Assembly (NCBI GenBank): GCA_003577315.1
Contig: QEVK01000005.1
Span: forward strand, 62,001 to 126,000
Source of the DNA: Hyphomicrobiales bacterium
GTDB taxonomy: Bacteria; Pseudomonadota; Alphaproteobacteria; Rhizobiales; Rhizobiaceae
Length of the DNA stretch: 64,000 nt
Reading direction: 5' to 3'
Shown here: positions 9,791-19,180 of the stretch, piece by piece
Numbering within the stretch: the first letter of the stretch is position 1
Layout of the letters: each line of letters starts with the position of its first letter
The notes under the pieces: generated by a model
The model's database searches: none
Seen by the model: the letters and a program-made list of their open reading frames with translations, nothing else
Told to the model about the DNA's origin: nothing
Program-made: the position numbers and the translations under genes

Positions 9791-10798
9791 CTAACCCTCG
9801 CGGCGGGTGGTGTCGATGTCGCCGAGATAGGACACGACGGTCAGATGCGAGGTCGCCGCCGTCAGCGCGCCGACGACCACCACGATCAGCACGACGCCGG
9901 CATAGCCGGCCGGGCCGATGGCGAAATTGCCGAACAGCGCCGTGGCCTGGTCGGCCTGCGGGGTGGCGAGGTTGCGCGACGACCACCACGAGAAGGCGGC
10001 GAACACCACCACCGCGGCGAGCCCGCCTGCGGCCGCCCCCTTCATGCCGGTGAACAGGAAATGGCGGCGGAACTCGCCGGCGATGAAGCGCGCCTCCGCG
10101 CCGACGAAATGCAGCACCTCGATGATGTGGCCGTTGCCGGCCATGGCCCCGCGCGTGGCGAAGACGATCGCCAGCACCGTGGCGGCCAGCATCAGCGCCA
10201 GCACCGAGACGCCGATGGTGACGGTGGTGTTGGCCATGGCCACCAGCCGGTCGACCCAGGTGCGGTGGTCGTCGAGGATCGCCTGCGGCACGGCGACGGC
10301 GAGCGTCTCGCGCATGGCGGCGAAGTCGGGCGGGCCGGCGGGATCGATGGTGACGATGACGAGACGCGGCACCGGCAGGCCGTCGATGTCGAAGCCGGCG
10401 CCGAGCCAGGGCTCCAGCAGGCGCTGGGTGGCGGCGCGGTCCACGACGGTGGCGCCGCGCACGCCGGAGAAGCCGGCCGCGACCTGCCGGGCCGTCTCCA
10501 GCGCCGCCTCCATGTCGAGCCCGTCCTGCGGCTTGATCTGGATCGTCGCCTCGCGCGCGATCTGGGTCTGCCAGGCCGAAGCGGTGTCGCGCACCAGCGT
10601 GACGGCGCCCAGCGTCAGGCACGACAGGAAGGTCATGATGGCGATGACGAGGATCAGCGCGCTGCCGGCGACGTTCTGCGGCGGCACGATGGGGGCGGCC
10701 TTGCGCTGCGGGCGACGGCGCAGCGCGGGCAGCGCCTGCGCCGCGGCGCCGGCCACTTTCCCGGCCGCGATCCCGGCAAGGCGGCGCGGCTCAATCAT
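9791..10798 (-). CDS. ftsX: Cell division protein FtsX
   Basis: Permease-like subunit of the FtsEX complex, which couples septal peptidoglycan hydrolase activation to division. The 335 residues have a cytoplasmic N-terminus, a first membrane segment (SALILVIAIMTFLSCLTLGAV), an extracytoplasmic loop rich in TIQIKPQDGLDME-type sequence, and three further membrane segments. It overlaps ftsE by eight bases and is surely co-translated with it. Confidence 0.93.
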   Translation of the reverse strand: MIEPRRLAGIAAGKVAGAAAQALPALRRRPQRKAAPIVPPQNVAGSALILVIAIMTFLSCLTLGAVTLVRDTASAWQTQIAREATIQIKPQDGLDMEAALETARQVAAGFSGVRGATVVDRAATQRLLEPWLGAGFDIDGLPVPRLVIVTIDPAGPPDFAAMRETLAVAVPQAILDDHRTWVDRLVAMANTTVTIGVSVLALMLAATVLAIVFATRGAMAGNGHIIEVLHFVGAEARFIAGEFRRHFLFTGMKGAAAGGLAAVVVFAAFSWWSSRNLATPQADQATALFGNFAIGPAGYAGVVLIVVVVGALTAATSHLTVVSYLGDIDTTRREG

Positions 10799-11450
10799 GG
10801 ATCTCGAGCCTTCCGCCGGAAAGCACCATGCGGCGCGCGTCGACCTGCTCCATCAGGCCGAGGTCGTGGGTGGCGATCATCACCGCCGTGCCCAGCCGGT
10901 TGAGCTCGATGAACAGGCGCAGCAGCCGGCGCGCCAGCGGCGGATCGACATTGCCGGTCGGCTCGTCGGCAAGCAGGATGCGCGGCTGCTCGATCAGCGC
11001 GCGGGCAATGGCCGCGCGCTGCTTCTCGCCGCCCGAAAGCACGGGGGGAAGCACGTGCATGCGCTCGCCCAGCCCCACCCATTTGAGCAGTTCGATGACG
11101 TCGGCGCGGTAGCTGGCCTCCTCGCGCCCGCGCACGCGCAGCGGCAGCGCCACGTTGTCGTAGGTCGTCATGTGGTCGAGCAGGCGGAAGTCCTGGAACA
11201 CGACGCCGATCTTGCGCCGCATCAGCGGCAGGTCGCGCGGCGTGATGCGCGAGCGGTCCTTGCCGAAGACGGTGATGAGGCCGCGCGTCGGCTTGAGCGA
11301 CAGGAACAGGAGCCGCAGCAGCGTCGTCTTGCCCGCGCCCGACGGGCCGCTGAGGAACTGGAACGACCGCTCGGGCAGGTGAAACGAGATGTCGCGGAGA
11401 ATCTCCGGTCCCATGCCGTATCTCAAGCCGACATTCTCGAAGCGAATCAC
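10791..11450 (-). CDS. ftsE: Cell division ATP-binding protein FtsE
   Basis: ABC ATPase partner of FtsX, 219 residues. The Walker A motif is GPSGAGKTT, the signature motif VLSGGEKQRAAIARAL, and Walker B RILLADEPTGNVD, followed by the ATHD switch. The start codon is GTG. The gene is first in the ftsE-ftsX operon, and a perfect CtrA-type box lies 80-94 bases upstream, suggesting cell-cycle control. Confidence 0.95.
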   Translation of the reverse strand: MIRFENVGLRYGMGPEILRDISFHLPERSFQFLSGPSGAGKTTLLRLLFLSLKPTRGLITVFGKDRSRITPRDLPLMRRKIGVVFQDFRLLDHMTTYDNVALPLRVRGREEASYRADVIELLKWVGLGERMHVLPPVLSGGEKQRAAIARALIEQPRILLADEPTGNVDPPLARRLLRLFIELNRLGTAVMIATHDLGLMEQVDARRMVLSGGRLEIHD

Positions 11451-11529
11451 GGAAAATCCTTGGACTTCAGGCCACGCCGGGGCCGGTCTTTCAGGTTCGC
11501 GGCGAGGTCCCGACCTTCCATCGCCATGG

Positions 11530-11544
11530 TTAACGCGCGGTTAA
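11530..11544. promoter_or_regulatory. CtrA-type box TTAA-N7-TTAA
   Basis: A perfect TTAA, seven bases, TTAA motif, the full consensus for the alphaproteobacterial cell-cycle regulator CtrA. It lies in the 209-base divergent intergenic region between ftsE and the operon containing hpt and cpdR. It could act on either or both directions. No experimental data; a motif this short may occur by chance, but the GC-rich background makes that less likely. Confidence 0.55.
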
Positions 11545-11659
11545 TGTCCACGGAAGCTGGCGGTCGCGGCAGCGAAGCGTTAATCATTTGTCGCTACCCC
11601 GGGCACGAGCCTCATGGACGGGCCTCATGGACGGGCATCGCGAAAGGACGGCCGGCCGC

Positions 11660-12304
11660 ATGGATCATGACGACAGGGCACGCCCGGTTTCCGGCGAAAT
11701 CATGTCCGGCGGCATCGTGCCCGGCGCCTCCGGCAGCGGCGCAAGGCCGCACCGCAGCGGCGACGCCGCCGACGCGCAGTACGAGACGCTCTCGCCGCGG
11801 CGGGACGAGGCCGGCTCACCCCCGCGCTTCGCGGGGGCCAGCGCGACCGTCACCGGCATGGACTTCCTGAAGGAGGGCGCGGCGGCTGCCGAGCGCGGCG
11901 CGCGGCGCGGCGGGCCGCTCTTCTGGGCGTTCGGCCTGTTCCTCGTCGCGCTCGCCTTCTGGGTTTCGGGCGGCCACGCCTTCGTCGCCGGCGGCGCGCC
12001 GGGCCCCGCCGCGCCGAAGACGCCGCTCCACATCGCCGACGTGGCGAGCCGCGTCGAGGCGCATGGCGGCCGCGACGTGCTTTACGTCGACGGCAGCGCC
12101 GAGAACCGCGGCGGCCACGCGCTCGCCCTGCCGCCGATCGAGATCGCCGTGACCGCCAATGACGGCGCCGTCACGCGCTATCGCCTGGGAACCCGGGGAA
12201 CCGACCTGAAACCCGGCGACCGCTACGCCTTCTCCAGCCGGCTCGAAGCGCCGGGCAGCGGGGTCAGGACGGTCTCGGTCGCCTTTGCGGAGGACGAACG
12301 CTGA
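11660..12304 (+). CDS. Membrane protein with C-terminal DUF3426-like domain
   Basis: About 214 residues. The first 85 are low-complexity and polar, one membrane segment (PLFWAFGLFLVALAFWVSGG) follows near residue 95, and the C-terminus is a beta-rich domain (DVLYVDGSAENRGGHALALP) like those of alphaproteobacterial DUF3426/MJ0042 zinc-ribbon proteins. The N-terminal zinc ribbon usual in such proteins is not visible, so it is lost or the gene differs. The start is uncertain (ATG 11660 or 11624). The stop overlaps the hpt start as TGATG. Confidence 0.6.
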   Translation: MDHDDRARPVSGEIMSGGIVPGASGSGARPHRSGDAADAQYETLSPRRDEAGSPPRFAGASATVTGMDFLKEGAAAAERGARRGGPLFWAFGLFLVALAFWVSGGHAFVAGGAPGPAAPKTPLHIADVASRVEAHGGRDVLYVDGSAENRGGHALALPPIEIAVTANDGAVTRYRLGTRGTDLKPGDRYAFSSRLEAPGSGVRTVSVAFAEDER

Positions 12305-12846
12305 TGCCTGTGGTGCGGGGCAAGGACATCGAGGTGCTGTTCAGCGCCTCGGCGATCGCCAGGCGCAATCTGGAGCTGGCCAAGGAGATCGCCGGACGCG
12401 ACTATGACGACCTGCTCGTCATCTCCGTTCTCAAGGGCTCGTTCGTCTTCGCCGCAGACCTGATCCGCGCCCTGCACGACACCGGCCTGTCGCCGGAGGT
12501 CGAGTTCATCTTCATCTCCAGCTACGGCGCCGGCACCACCTCGGGCGAGGTCAGGGTGCTGCGCGACATCGACAACGAGGTGGCCGGACGCGACGTGCTG
12601 CTGATCGACGACATCCTCGAATCCGGCAAGACGCTGAAATACACCCGCGACCTGATGCTGTCGCGCGGCGCGAAAAGCGTGTCCATCGCCGTCCTCCTCG
12701 ACAAGCACACCAGGCGGCAGACCGAGCTTTCCGCCGACTTCGTCGGCTTCGAGTGCCCGGATTCCTTCGTGGTCGGCTACGGCATGGATGTCGGCCACGC
12801 CTTCCGCGAGCTGCCCTTCGTCGGCGTGGTCAAGGGAGACGCCTGA
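12304..12846 (+). CDS. hpt: Hypoxanthine phosphoribosyltransferase
   Basis: Purine salvage enzyme converting hypoxanthine or guanine plus PRPP to nucleotides. The PRPP-binding motif VLLIDDILESGKTLKYT and the upstream FIFISSYGAGTTS loop are clear. The 180 residues match the HPRT family. It is co-transcribed between a membrane-protein gene (one-base stop/start overlap) and cpdR (two-base gap), an arrangement common in Rhizobiales. Confidence 0.93.
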   Translation: MPVVRGKDIEVLFSASAIARRNLELAKEIAGRDYDDLLVISVLKGSFVFAADLIRALHDTGLSPEVEFIFISSYGAGTTSGEVRVLRDIDNEVAGRDVLLIDDILESGKTLKYTRDLMLSRGAKSVSIAVLLDKHTRRQTELSADFVGFECPDSFVVGYGMDVGHAFRELPFVGVVKGDA

Positions 12847-12848
12847 CC

Positions 12849-13217
12849 ATGGCGAGGATACTCATCGTCGAGGACGACGAATCGGTGCGCGCCTTCACCG
12901 CCCGCGCCATCGCCGCCGGCGGCCACGCGGTCGAGACCGCCGGGGACGGCGACCTCGGCCTTTCCTCGATCCGCGCCGCGCAGGGCGGCTACGACCTGAT
13001 CCTGTCCGACATCCGCATGCCGGCCATGGACGGCATCGAGATGGCGAGACGGGCGGCGAACGAGTTCCCCGGCCTGAAGATCCTGCTGATGACCGGCTAT
13101 GCCGAGCAGCGCGAGCGCGCCGCCGACCTTCAGCGCATCGTCGTCGACGTGGTGGCGAAGCCGTTCTCGCTCAACGAGATCAGGAGCCGGGTGCAGAAGG
13201 CGATAGGAAGCGGATAG
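12849..13217 (+). CDS. cpdR: CpdR-like single-domain response regulator
   Basis: A 122-residue receiver with no output domain. The acidic pair is in LIVEDDES, the phosphoacceptor aspartate in LILSDIRMPAMDG, the switch threonine in ILLMTGYAEQ and the conserved lysine in VVAKPFSLNEI. MTGYAEQRERAADLQ closely resembles Caulobacter CpdR, which recruits the PopA/RcdA/ClpXP machinery that degrades CtrA. It ends the hpt operon. A CtrA-type box upstream suggests feedback between CtrA and its own proteolysis adaptor. Confidence 0.85.
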   Translation: MARILIVEDDESVRAFTARAIAAGGHAVETAGDGDLGLSSIRAAQGGYDLILSDIRMPAMDGIEMARRAANEFPGLKILLMTGYAEQRERAADLQRIVVDVVAKPFSLNEIRSRVQKAIGSG

Positions 13218-13247
13218 GCAATGGCGAGTCGCAGGAATCCCTGCTCG

Positions 13248-14243
13248 CTATTGCCTCATGACAAACTCCAGATAGAGCGTCCGTTGCAGGAACGACTGGT
13301 TGTCGTCCGAGATCAGCGACAGGACGGTCGCGCCGTCGGCGCGGGTCCATGCGTCGAGCCCCTCCATGTTGTCGATGCGGCAGGAAAGGTCGGCCTGCAT
13401 CAGGATTTCGCCGTCGACCAGCGCGCCGGGCAAGATCGCGCCGCCTGCAATGCGCCGCAGCCGCATCGCCACGCCGGAGACGAGCGAGAAGCGGCGTTCG
13501 AGCAGGATCAGGTCGCCCTGGGGCAGGAAGACGCCGTCGGTGACGTCGAAGCCGTCGCTGCGCCTGACCTTGAAGACGCCCTTCAGCGGTCCCTCGACGA
13601 CGGCCGCGAAGATGTCGCCGTTCTCGTCGACGCTGCGCTCGGCCACCACGACGCGCGCGCCGGCGAGCGGCCCGCTTTGCGGCGCGCGCGCCACCGTCTC
13701 CAGCCCCTGGTTGCTGCGCAGCTCGTGGCGCGGCACGACGAAGTCGAGGTCGCGCAGCGGCGCGCCCATGCCGGCCGGATCGAGCGCGTATTCCCAGACG
13801 CGCGCCTCGCGCTCGAAGGCGACGGTGGCGACGCCGCCCTCGACGTCGAGCCCCTCGGCATCGGCCCGGCGCTTGGCGGCGATGGCCGCGCCGCGCTCGT
13901 CCGCGATCGCCTGCATGGTGAAGCCGGAAACGCCGGTCGGCGCGCCGTCGCTGTCGCGCGTGACGGTCCCGAAGAACCAGTAGCCGTGATCGGCGACGCC
14001 GACGAAGTCGCGGCCGGGCGACAGGAACCGCAGCGCCGACAACTGCCCGAAGACGCGCTCGGCAGCGCGCATCTCGAAGCCGCCGGCGAACTCCAGCGCG
14101 CCGAAGCGCGTCTCGGTCGAGCCGATGCGGAAACTGGCGATGGCGCGGGTCTCGACGGCGACGGCGAACGGGGCCTCGGCCCGCGCGGCGACGGGAAGGG
14201 CGAGCGCCGCCGCGAGAAGGACAGCCGCGAGGGCTGCCCTCAC
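13248..14243 (-). CDS. Esterase-like activity of phytase family protein
   Basis: Secreted beta-propeller-like protein of about 331 residues. A hydrophobic signal peptide ([19 protein letters not shown]) is followed by repeats including [14 protein letters not shown] and [13 protein letters not shown]. The C-terminal NMEGLDAW and [21 protein letters not shown] match the family of esterase-like phytase proteins. The start is a GTG overlapping the cobT stop as GTGA. Substrate is unknown. Confidence 0.8.
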   Translation of the reverse strand: MRAALAAVLLAAALALPVAARAEAPFAVAVETRAIASFRIGSTETRFGALEFAGGFEMRAAERVFGQLSALRFLSPGRDFVGVADHGYWFFGTVTRDSDGAPTGVSGFTMQAIADERGAAIAAKRRADAEGLDVEGGVATVAFEREARVWEYALDPAGMGAPLRDLDFVVPRHELRSNQGLETVARAPQSGPLAGARVVVAERSVDENGDIFAAVVEGPLKGVFKVRRSDGFDVTDGVFLPQGDLILLERRFSLVSGVAMRLRRIAGGAILPGALVDGEILMQADLSCRIDNMEGLDAWTRADGATVLSLISDDNQSFLQRTLYLEFVMRQ

Positions 14244-16132
14244 CGGCGGCCCGCCGCGCGGCGCGTGTCGCGCCGGCTCTCCTCGCCGAACAGGGCGGCA
14301 AGCTGCTCGGTCATGGCGCCGGCCAGCTCCTCGGCGTCGACGATGGTGACGGCGCGGCGATAGTAGCGCGTCACGTCGTGGCCGATGCCGATGGCGAGCA
14401 GCTCGACCGGCGAGCGCGTCTCGATCAGCTCGATGACGCCGCGCAGGTGGCGTTCGAGATAGTTGCCGGGATTGACCGACAGCGTCGAGTCGTCCACCGG
14501 CGCGCCGTCGGAGATCATCATCAGGATCTTGCGCTGCTCGGGCCGGGCGACCAGCCGCGAATGCGCCCACAACAGCGCCTCGCCGTCGATGTTCTCCTTG
14601 AGCAGCCCCTCGCGCATCATCAGGCCGAGATTGCGCCGCGCGCGCCGCCACGGCGCGTCGGCCGACTTGTAGACGATGTGGCGCAGGTCGTTGAGCCGGC
14701 CGGGGCTGGCGGGCTTGCCGTCCTTCAGCCATTTCTCGCGCGACTGGCCGCCCTTCCACGCCCGCGTGGTGAAGCCGAGGATTTCCACCGACACGCCGCA
14801 GCGTTCCAGCGTGCGGGCGAGGATGTCGGCGCAGGTGGCGGCGACCGTGATCGGGCGGCCGCGCATCGAGCCGGAATTGTCGATGAGCAGCGTCACCACC
14901 GTGTCGCGGAACCGGGTGTCGCGCTCCCACTTGAAGGACAGCGGCTGCATCGGGTCGATGACGACGCGCACCAGCCGCGCCGTGTCGAGCACGCCTTCCT
15001 CGAGGTCGAAGTCCCACGAGCGGTTCTGCTGCGCCATCAGGCGGCGCTGGAGCCGGTTGGCGAGGCGGCCGACGATGCCCTGGAGATTGGCGAGCTGCTT
15101 GTCGAGGAAGGCGCGCAGCCGGTCGAGCTCCTCCTCGTCGCACAGCTCCTCGGCTCCCACCGTCTCGTCGAAGGCGGCGGTGAAGACCTTGTAGTCGATC
15201 TCCTTCGACAGGTTGGCGAAGGAGTTGTCCTGGCGCTTCGCCTCGCCCGGCGTCTCGGCGTCGGCGTCCTCGTCCTCGGCGAACTCGTCGGCGGCGGCGG
15301 CGGCGGCCTCGCTCTCGCCGGCCTCCTGGTCGTCGGCGTCGGTGTCGGCCTCCTCGGCCTGCGACGGCTCCGAGCCCTGGTCGTCCTCGCCGCCGTCCTC
15401 GCTGTTTTCCTCGCCCTGCGGCTGGTCGGCCTCGTCGTCCTCGGACTGCTCGTCCCGCTGGTCCTCGCCCAGCTCCTCGGCCATGTCCATGGAAACGAGC
15501 ATGTCGCGCACCAGCCGGGCGAAAGCCTGCTGGTCGTCGAGCTTGCCGGAGAGCGCGTCGAGGTCGGCCCCGGCCTTGTCCTCGATCCACTCGCGCCACA
15601 GCCCGACCATCTGCTCGGCCGACGTCGGCACCGGCCGGCCGGTCAGCCGCTCGCGCACCATCAGCGCCACGGCCTCCTCGAGCGGCGCGTCGGCGCGCTC
15701 GGTCACGGCGGAAAGGTTGGCGCGGGCGTAGCGGTCCTCCAGCATGTGGCCGATATTGTCGGCGACGCCGACCATGGCCCGGCTGCCGATCGCCTCGACG
15801 CGCGCCTGCTCGACCGCGTCGAAGATGGCGCGGGCCTGCTGGCCCTCGGGCGCGAGCCTCACATGCAGGCGCTGGTCGTGGCGCGCGCGCCGCAGCGCCA
15901 TGGAATCGCCCAGCCCGCGCGTGACGGCGACATCCTGCGGCGACGGCTTCTTCGGCAGTTCGGGCAGGCGCACCCGCTCGGCCGCCATGCCGGGCCTTTC
16001 CTTGGAGAAGGTGACTTCCAGCTCGCCGTCGCCGGCGAGCGCGCGCACGCACACCGTGACCGCGCGCTTGAAGGCGTCGGCGTCGCCGCCCTTCACCGGG
16101 CGGTCGCGGACATTGTCGCCGGGCTTGGCCAC
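14240..16132 (-). CDS. cobT: Cobaltochelatase subunit CobT
   Basis: Subunit of the aerobic cobaltochelatase CobNST, which inserts cobalt into hydrogenobyrinate diamide during cobalamin synthesis. The 630 residues contain an N-terminal CobT region, a long acidic linker (about residues 205-295, almost all Asp, Glu, Ser, Ala), and a C-terminal von Willebrand A domain whose metal site starts with [11 protein letters not shown]. It follows cobS after seven bases. cobN is not in the window. Confidence 0.95.
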   Translation of the reverse strand: MAKPGDNVRDRPVKGGDADAFKRAVTVCVRALAGDGELEVTFSKERPGMAAERVRLPELPKKPSPQDVAVTRGLGDSMALRRARHDQRLHVRLAPEGQQARAIFDAVEQARVEAIGSRAMVGVADNIGHMLEDRYARANLSAVTERADAPLEEAVALMVRERLTGRPVPTSAEQMVGLWREWIEDKAGADLDALSGKLDDQQAFARLVRDMLVSMDMAEELGEDQRDEQSEDDEADQPQGEENSEDGGEDDQGSEPSQAEEADTDADDQEAGESEAAAAAADEFAEDEDADAETPGEAKRQDNSFANLSKEIDYKVFTAAFDETVGAEELCDEEELDRLRAFLDKQLANLQGIVGRLANRLQRRLMAQQNRSWDFDLEEGVLDTARLVRVVIDPMQPLSFKWERDTRFRDTVVTLLIDNSGSMRGRPITVAATCADILARTLERCGVSVEILGFTTRAWKGGQSREKWLKDGKPASPGRLNDLRHIVYKSADAPWRRARRNLGLMMREGLLKENIDGEALLWAHSRLVARPEQRKILMMISDGAPVDDSTLSVNPGNYLERHLRGVIELIETRSPVELLAIGIGHDVTRYYRRAVTIVDAEELAGAMTEQLAALFGEESRRDTRRAAGRR

Positions 16133-16139
16133 GAAAATG

Positions 16140-17126
16140 CTACCCCAGCGCCACGTTGGCGGCGGACTCCGGCAGCTCCTCGCCGAAGGCGCGCTGGTAG
16201 AACTCGGCCACGACCGAACGCTCCAGCTCGTCGCACTTGTTGAGGAAGGTCAGCCGGAAGGCGAAGCCGACATCGTCGAAGATCTCGGCGTTCTCGGCCC
16301 ACATGATGACCGTGCGCGGGCTCATGACGGTCGACAGGTCGCCGTTGATGAAGGCCGAGCGGGTCATGTCGGCGACGCGCACCATCTTGTTGACGATGTC
16401 GCGGCCCTTCTCGCTCTGGAAGTGCTTGGCCTTGGCCAGGACGATCTCGACCTCCTTGTCGTGGGGCAGGTAGTTCAGCGTCGTGACGATGGACCAGCGG
16501 TCCATCTGCGCCTGGTTGATCTGCTGCGTGCCGTGGTAGAGGCCGGTGGTGTCGCCCAGCCCCACCGTGTTGGCGGTGGCGAACAGGCGGAAGGCCGGAT
16601 GCGGGCGGATGACGCGGCTCTGGTCGAGCAGCGTCAGCCGGCCGGAGGATTCCAGCACCCGCTGGATGACGAACATCACGTCCGGGCGGCCGGCGTCGTA
16701 CTCGTCGAAGACGAGCGCGACGTTGTGCTGATAGGCCCAGGGCAGGATGCCGTCGCGGAACTCGGTGACCTGCATGCCGTCCTTGACGACGATGGCGTCC
16801 TTGCCGACGAGGTCGATGCGCGAGACGTGGCTGTCGAGGTTGATGCGCACGCACGGCCAGTTGAGCCTCGCCGCCACCTGCTCGATATGTGTCGACTTGC
16901 CGGTGCCGTGGAAGCCGGAGACCATGACGCGGCGGTTGTAGGCGAAGCCGGAAAGGATCGCGAGCGTCGTCTGCCTGTCGAACAGGTAGTCGGGATCGAT
17001 GTCCGGCACGTGCTCGGACGGGGCGGAGTAGGCGGGCACCACCATCGAGGTGTCGAAGCCGAACGTCTCCCTGACGTCGACGGTCGTGTCCGGAAGGTTG
17101 GCGATGTCGCGATCGACCTTGTTCAT
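16140..17126 (-). CDS. cobS: Cobaltochelatase subunit CobS
   Basis: AAA+ ATPase subunit of the cobalt chelatase, 328 residues. Walker A is GFHGTGKST, Walker B is ALVFDEYD, and the sensor region [17 protein letters not shown] is typical of MoxR/CobS proteins. The start at [12 protein letters not shown] is chosen since it gives the usual length of about 330; an in-frame upstream ATG adds unrelated residues. It forms an operon with cobT. Confidence 0.95.
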   Translation of the reverse strand: MNKVDRDIANLPDTTVDVRETFGFDTSMVVPAYSAPSEHVPDIDPDYLFDRQTTLAILSGFAYNRRVMVSGFHGTGKSTHIEQVAARLNWPCVRINLDSHVSRIDLVGKDAIVVKDGMQVTEFRDGILPWAYQHNVALVFDEYDAGRPDVMFVIQRVLESSGRLTLLDQSRVIRPHPAFRLFATANTVGLGDTTGLYHGTQQINQAQMDRWSIVTTLNYLPHDKEVEIVLAKAKHFQSEKGRDIVNKMVRVADMTRSAFINGDLSTVMSPRTVIMWAENAEIFDDVGFAFRLTFLNKCDELERSVVAEFYQRAFGEELPESAANVALG

Positions 17127-17222
17127 GCTGTCTCCAGGGGCGGAAGCTGGCCTTCCGCCGGCATTGTCCCAAAATTCGGAGGCGTATCTAGCAGACGCGC
17201 CGCCCAACACAAACCTTTCTGC

Positions 17223-17840
17223 CTAGCAAAGGCCCGCCTGCTTGAGCACGCGGTAGGCTTGCAGCACGTCGCGGAAGCGGTCTTCCGAGCCTCTGTCGCC
17301 GCCATTGGCATCGGGATGGTGGCGCTTGACGAGTTCCTTATAGCGCGCCTTGATGGCCGCGCCAGTCGCGTTCTCCTCAAGTCCAAGCGTTTCCATGGCC
17401 CTGGCCTCAAGGGTCTTGAGCCGCCGCGGCCGATGGCGCGGGCCGCGCGGCTCGTCGCCGAACATGCCGAAGGGGTCGCGCACGCGGTTGTAGTAGCCGG
17501 CCGCGCCCGAGCGCTTCTGCGCGTAGTCGGGCGCCGGACCCGCATGGCCGTTGACCCCCAGCTTCCAGGTCGGGCGGTGGCCGGTCAGCGCCTCCTTCTG
17601 GAAGCGGGCGATCTCGGTGTCGGCGAGGCCGGAGAAATAGTTGAAGTTCTTGTTGTATTCGCGCACGTGGTCGAAGCAGAAGCGGAAATACTCGCCCTCG
17701 CGCATGCGGCCGACCGGGGCGCGGTGCGTGCCCGCGGCCTCGCAGCCGTCCCATTGGCAGCCGGGCTCGCCCGAGCGCGTCTGGGTGTGCGCATCGGGAC
17801 GGATCCTGATCTTCTCGAAATATTTGGAGTAGGGTTTCAT
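17223..17840 (-). CDS. J-domain protein with C-terminal DnaJ domain
   Basis: About 205 residues. The J domain is at the C-terminus, with the HPD tripeptide in KELVKRHHPDANGGD, so it should stimulate a DnaK-type ATPase. The N-terminal half (KPYSKYFEKIRIRPD) holds two Cys-containing stretches (GCQWDGCEAAGTH and RFCFDH) that could bind metal. This architecture next to cobS and bolA is conserved in Rhizobiales. The client is unknown. Confidence 0.85.
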   Translation of the reverse strand: MKPYSKYFEKIRIRPDAHTQTRSGEPGCQWDGCEAAGTHRAPVGRMREGEYFRFCFDHVREYNKNFNYFSGLADTEIARFQKEALTGHRPTWKLGVNGHAGPAPDYAQKRSGAAGYYNRVRDPFGMFGDEPRGPRHRPRRLKTLEARAMETLGLEENATGAAIKARYKELVKRHHPDANGGDRGSEDRFRDVLQAYRVLKQAGLC

Positions 17841-17998
17841 CGGATCCAGGGGCGCCGCTCGCCGCCGATTATGGGAGCTTCGCCGCGCGATACAAGAATT
17901 GACATTTGCGGGATCATTGCCCACCGGCATGAATCGGGCATGCCGGCCCGGTTGCCGACCGTGCGGCTGCCCGCACTATATGGTGAAAGGAGACAACC

Positions 17999-18280
17999 TT
18001 GTCCATCCGCTCCGACATCGAGGAAAAGCTCGCGGCCGCGTTTTCGCCGCAGCATCTGGAAGTCATCAACGAAAGCCATCTGCATGCCGGCCACCAGGAG
18101 CATTTCGACGGCACCGGCGAGACGCATCTGCGCCTGCGCATCGTGGCGGACGCCTTTTCGGGCATGAGCCGCGTCGAGCGCCACCGCGCCATCAACGCGC
18201 TGATCGCCGGGGAGCTGGCCGATACGGTGCACGCCTTCGCCATCGAGGCGGCGGCGCCGGGCGAGCCGCGGCACTGGTGA
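17999..18280 (+). CDS. bolA: BolA family protein
   Basis: A 93-residue BolA-fold protein, partner of monothiol glutaredoxins in iron-sulfur trafficking or a stress-linked regulator. SIRSDIEEKLAAAFSPQHLEVINESHLHAGH holds the family core; the conserved histidines are in HLHAGH and ETHLRLR. The start is TTG at 17999, supported by an AAAGGAG site about ten bases upstream. It stands alone, divergent from the J-domain gene and convergent with the CBS/CorC gene. Confidence 0.93.
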   Translation: MSIRSDIEEKLAAAFSPQHLEVINESHLHAGHQEHFDGTGETHLRLRIVADAFSGMSRVERHRAINALIAGELADTVHAFAIEAAAPGEPRHW

Positions 18281-18283
18281 GGA

Positions 18284-19180
18284 TCAGCCTTCCTCCGCCG
18301 GCCTGATCCTGATGCGGGTGATGCGGTTCTTCTCGCGCTTCATGACGATGAAGCGCTTGCCGTGGAAGGTGAAGGCCTGGCGCTCGCGCGGGATGGTCTG
18401 GGTCTCGTGGATCACGAGGCCGGCGATGGTGGTGGCCTCGTCGTCGGGCAGGTTCCAGTCGAGCGCGCGGTTCAGGTCGCGGATCGGCACCTGGCCGTCG
18501 ACCACCACCGAGCCGTCGGCCTCCTGGCGCACGCCCTGCACCTCGATGTCGTGCTCGTCGGCGATGTCGCCGACGATCTCCTCGATGATGTCCTCCAGCG
18601 TCACCAGCCCCTCGACCTCGCCATATTCGTCGACGACGACGGCGAAATGCACCTTGCGGCGCAGGAAGGCGTTGAGCTGGTCCTGAAGCGTCGTGGTGTC
18701 GGGCACGAACCAGGGCCTGGCCGCCACCTTCATGATGTCGATCTGCGAGAAGTCGTAGCCGGCCTCGATCAGGGCGCGCAGGAGATCCTTGGCGTGGACG
18801 ACGCCGACGATGTTGTCCGGCTCGCCCTTCCACAGCGGCATGCGCGTGTGCGGGCTCAGCAGCACCTCGCGCACCAGCGTCTCGGGCGGGTCGTCGGCGT
18901 TGAGCGAGCGCATATGCGTGCGGTGGACCATGACGTCGCACACTTCCAGCTCGGCGAGGTCGAGCAGGCCGCCCACGCGGTCGCGGTCCTGCTTGACCAC
19001 CGCGCCCTCGCGGTGGAGCACGTCCATGGCGCCGCGCAGCTCCTCGCGGCCGCTCATCGCCGGCGACAGCGGCGCAAGCTCCAGCCCGAACAGCCCAAGC
19101 AGCGGCCGGTGGAACAGCGCCGCCGCCAGCGCCACGGCGAGCGGCGCAAGCACGAGGGCGAGCGCGGCCGCCCCGTTCAT
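18284..19180 (-). CDS. CBS/CorC-domain protein lacking most of DUF21
   Basis: A 298-residue member of the hemolysin/CorC-CorB (CNNM) family. One hydrophobic segment (about residues 3-30) leads into a paired CBS region (DVMVHRTHMRSL to VTLEDIIEEIVGDI) and a C-terminal CorC/HlyC domain. Full relatives of about 430 residues carry a DUF21 domain of three to four helices, with a PKT motif, before this point. Here the start overlaps the aroB stop as ATGA, so that region is missing. It may work like soluble CorC (about 290 residues), or be a truncated transporter. Confidence 0.85.
   Translation of the reverse strand: MNGAAALALVLAPLAVALAAALFHRPLLGLFGLELAPLSPAMSGREELRGAMDVLHREGAVVKQDRDRVGGLLDLAELEVCDVMVHRTHMRSLNADDPPETLVREVLLSPHTRMPLWKGEPDNIVGVVHAKDLLRALIEAGYDFSQIDIMKVAARPWFVPDTTTLQDQLNAFLRRKVHFAVVVDEYGEVEGLVTLEDIIEEIVGDIADEHDIEVQGVRQEADGSVVVDGQVPIRDLNRALDWNLPDDEATTIAGLVIHETQTIPRERQAFTFHGKRFIVMKREKNRITRIRIRPAEEG

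Noticed and set aside
13248..16052. A 934-codon frame joining phytase-like protein and cobT region
   Set aside because: The upstream part is a shadow frame of cobT. The real gene starts with GTG at 14243, overlapping the cobT stop.
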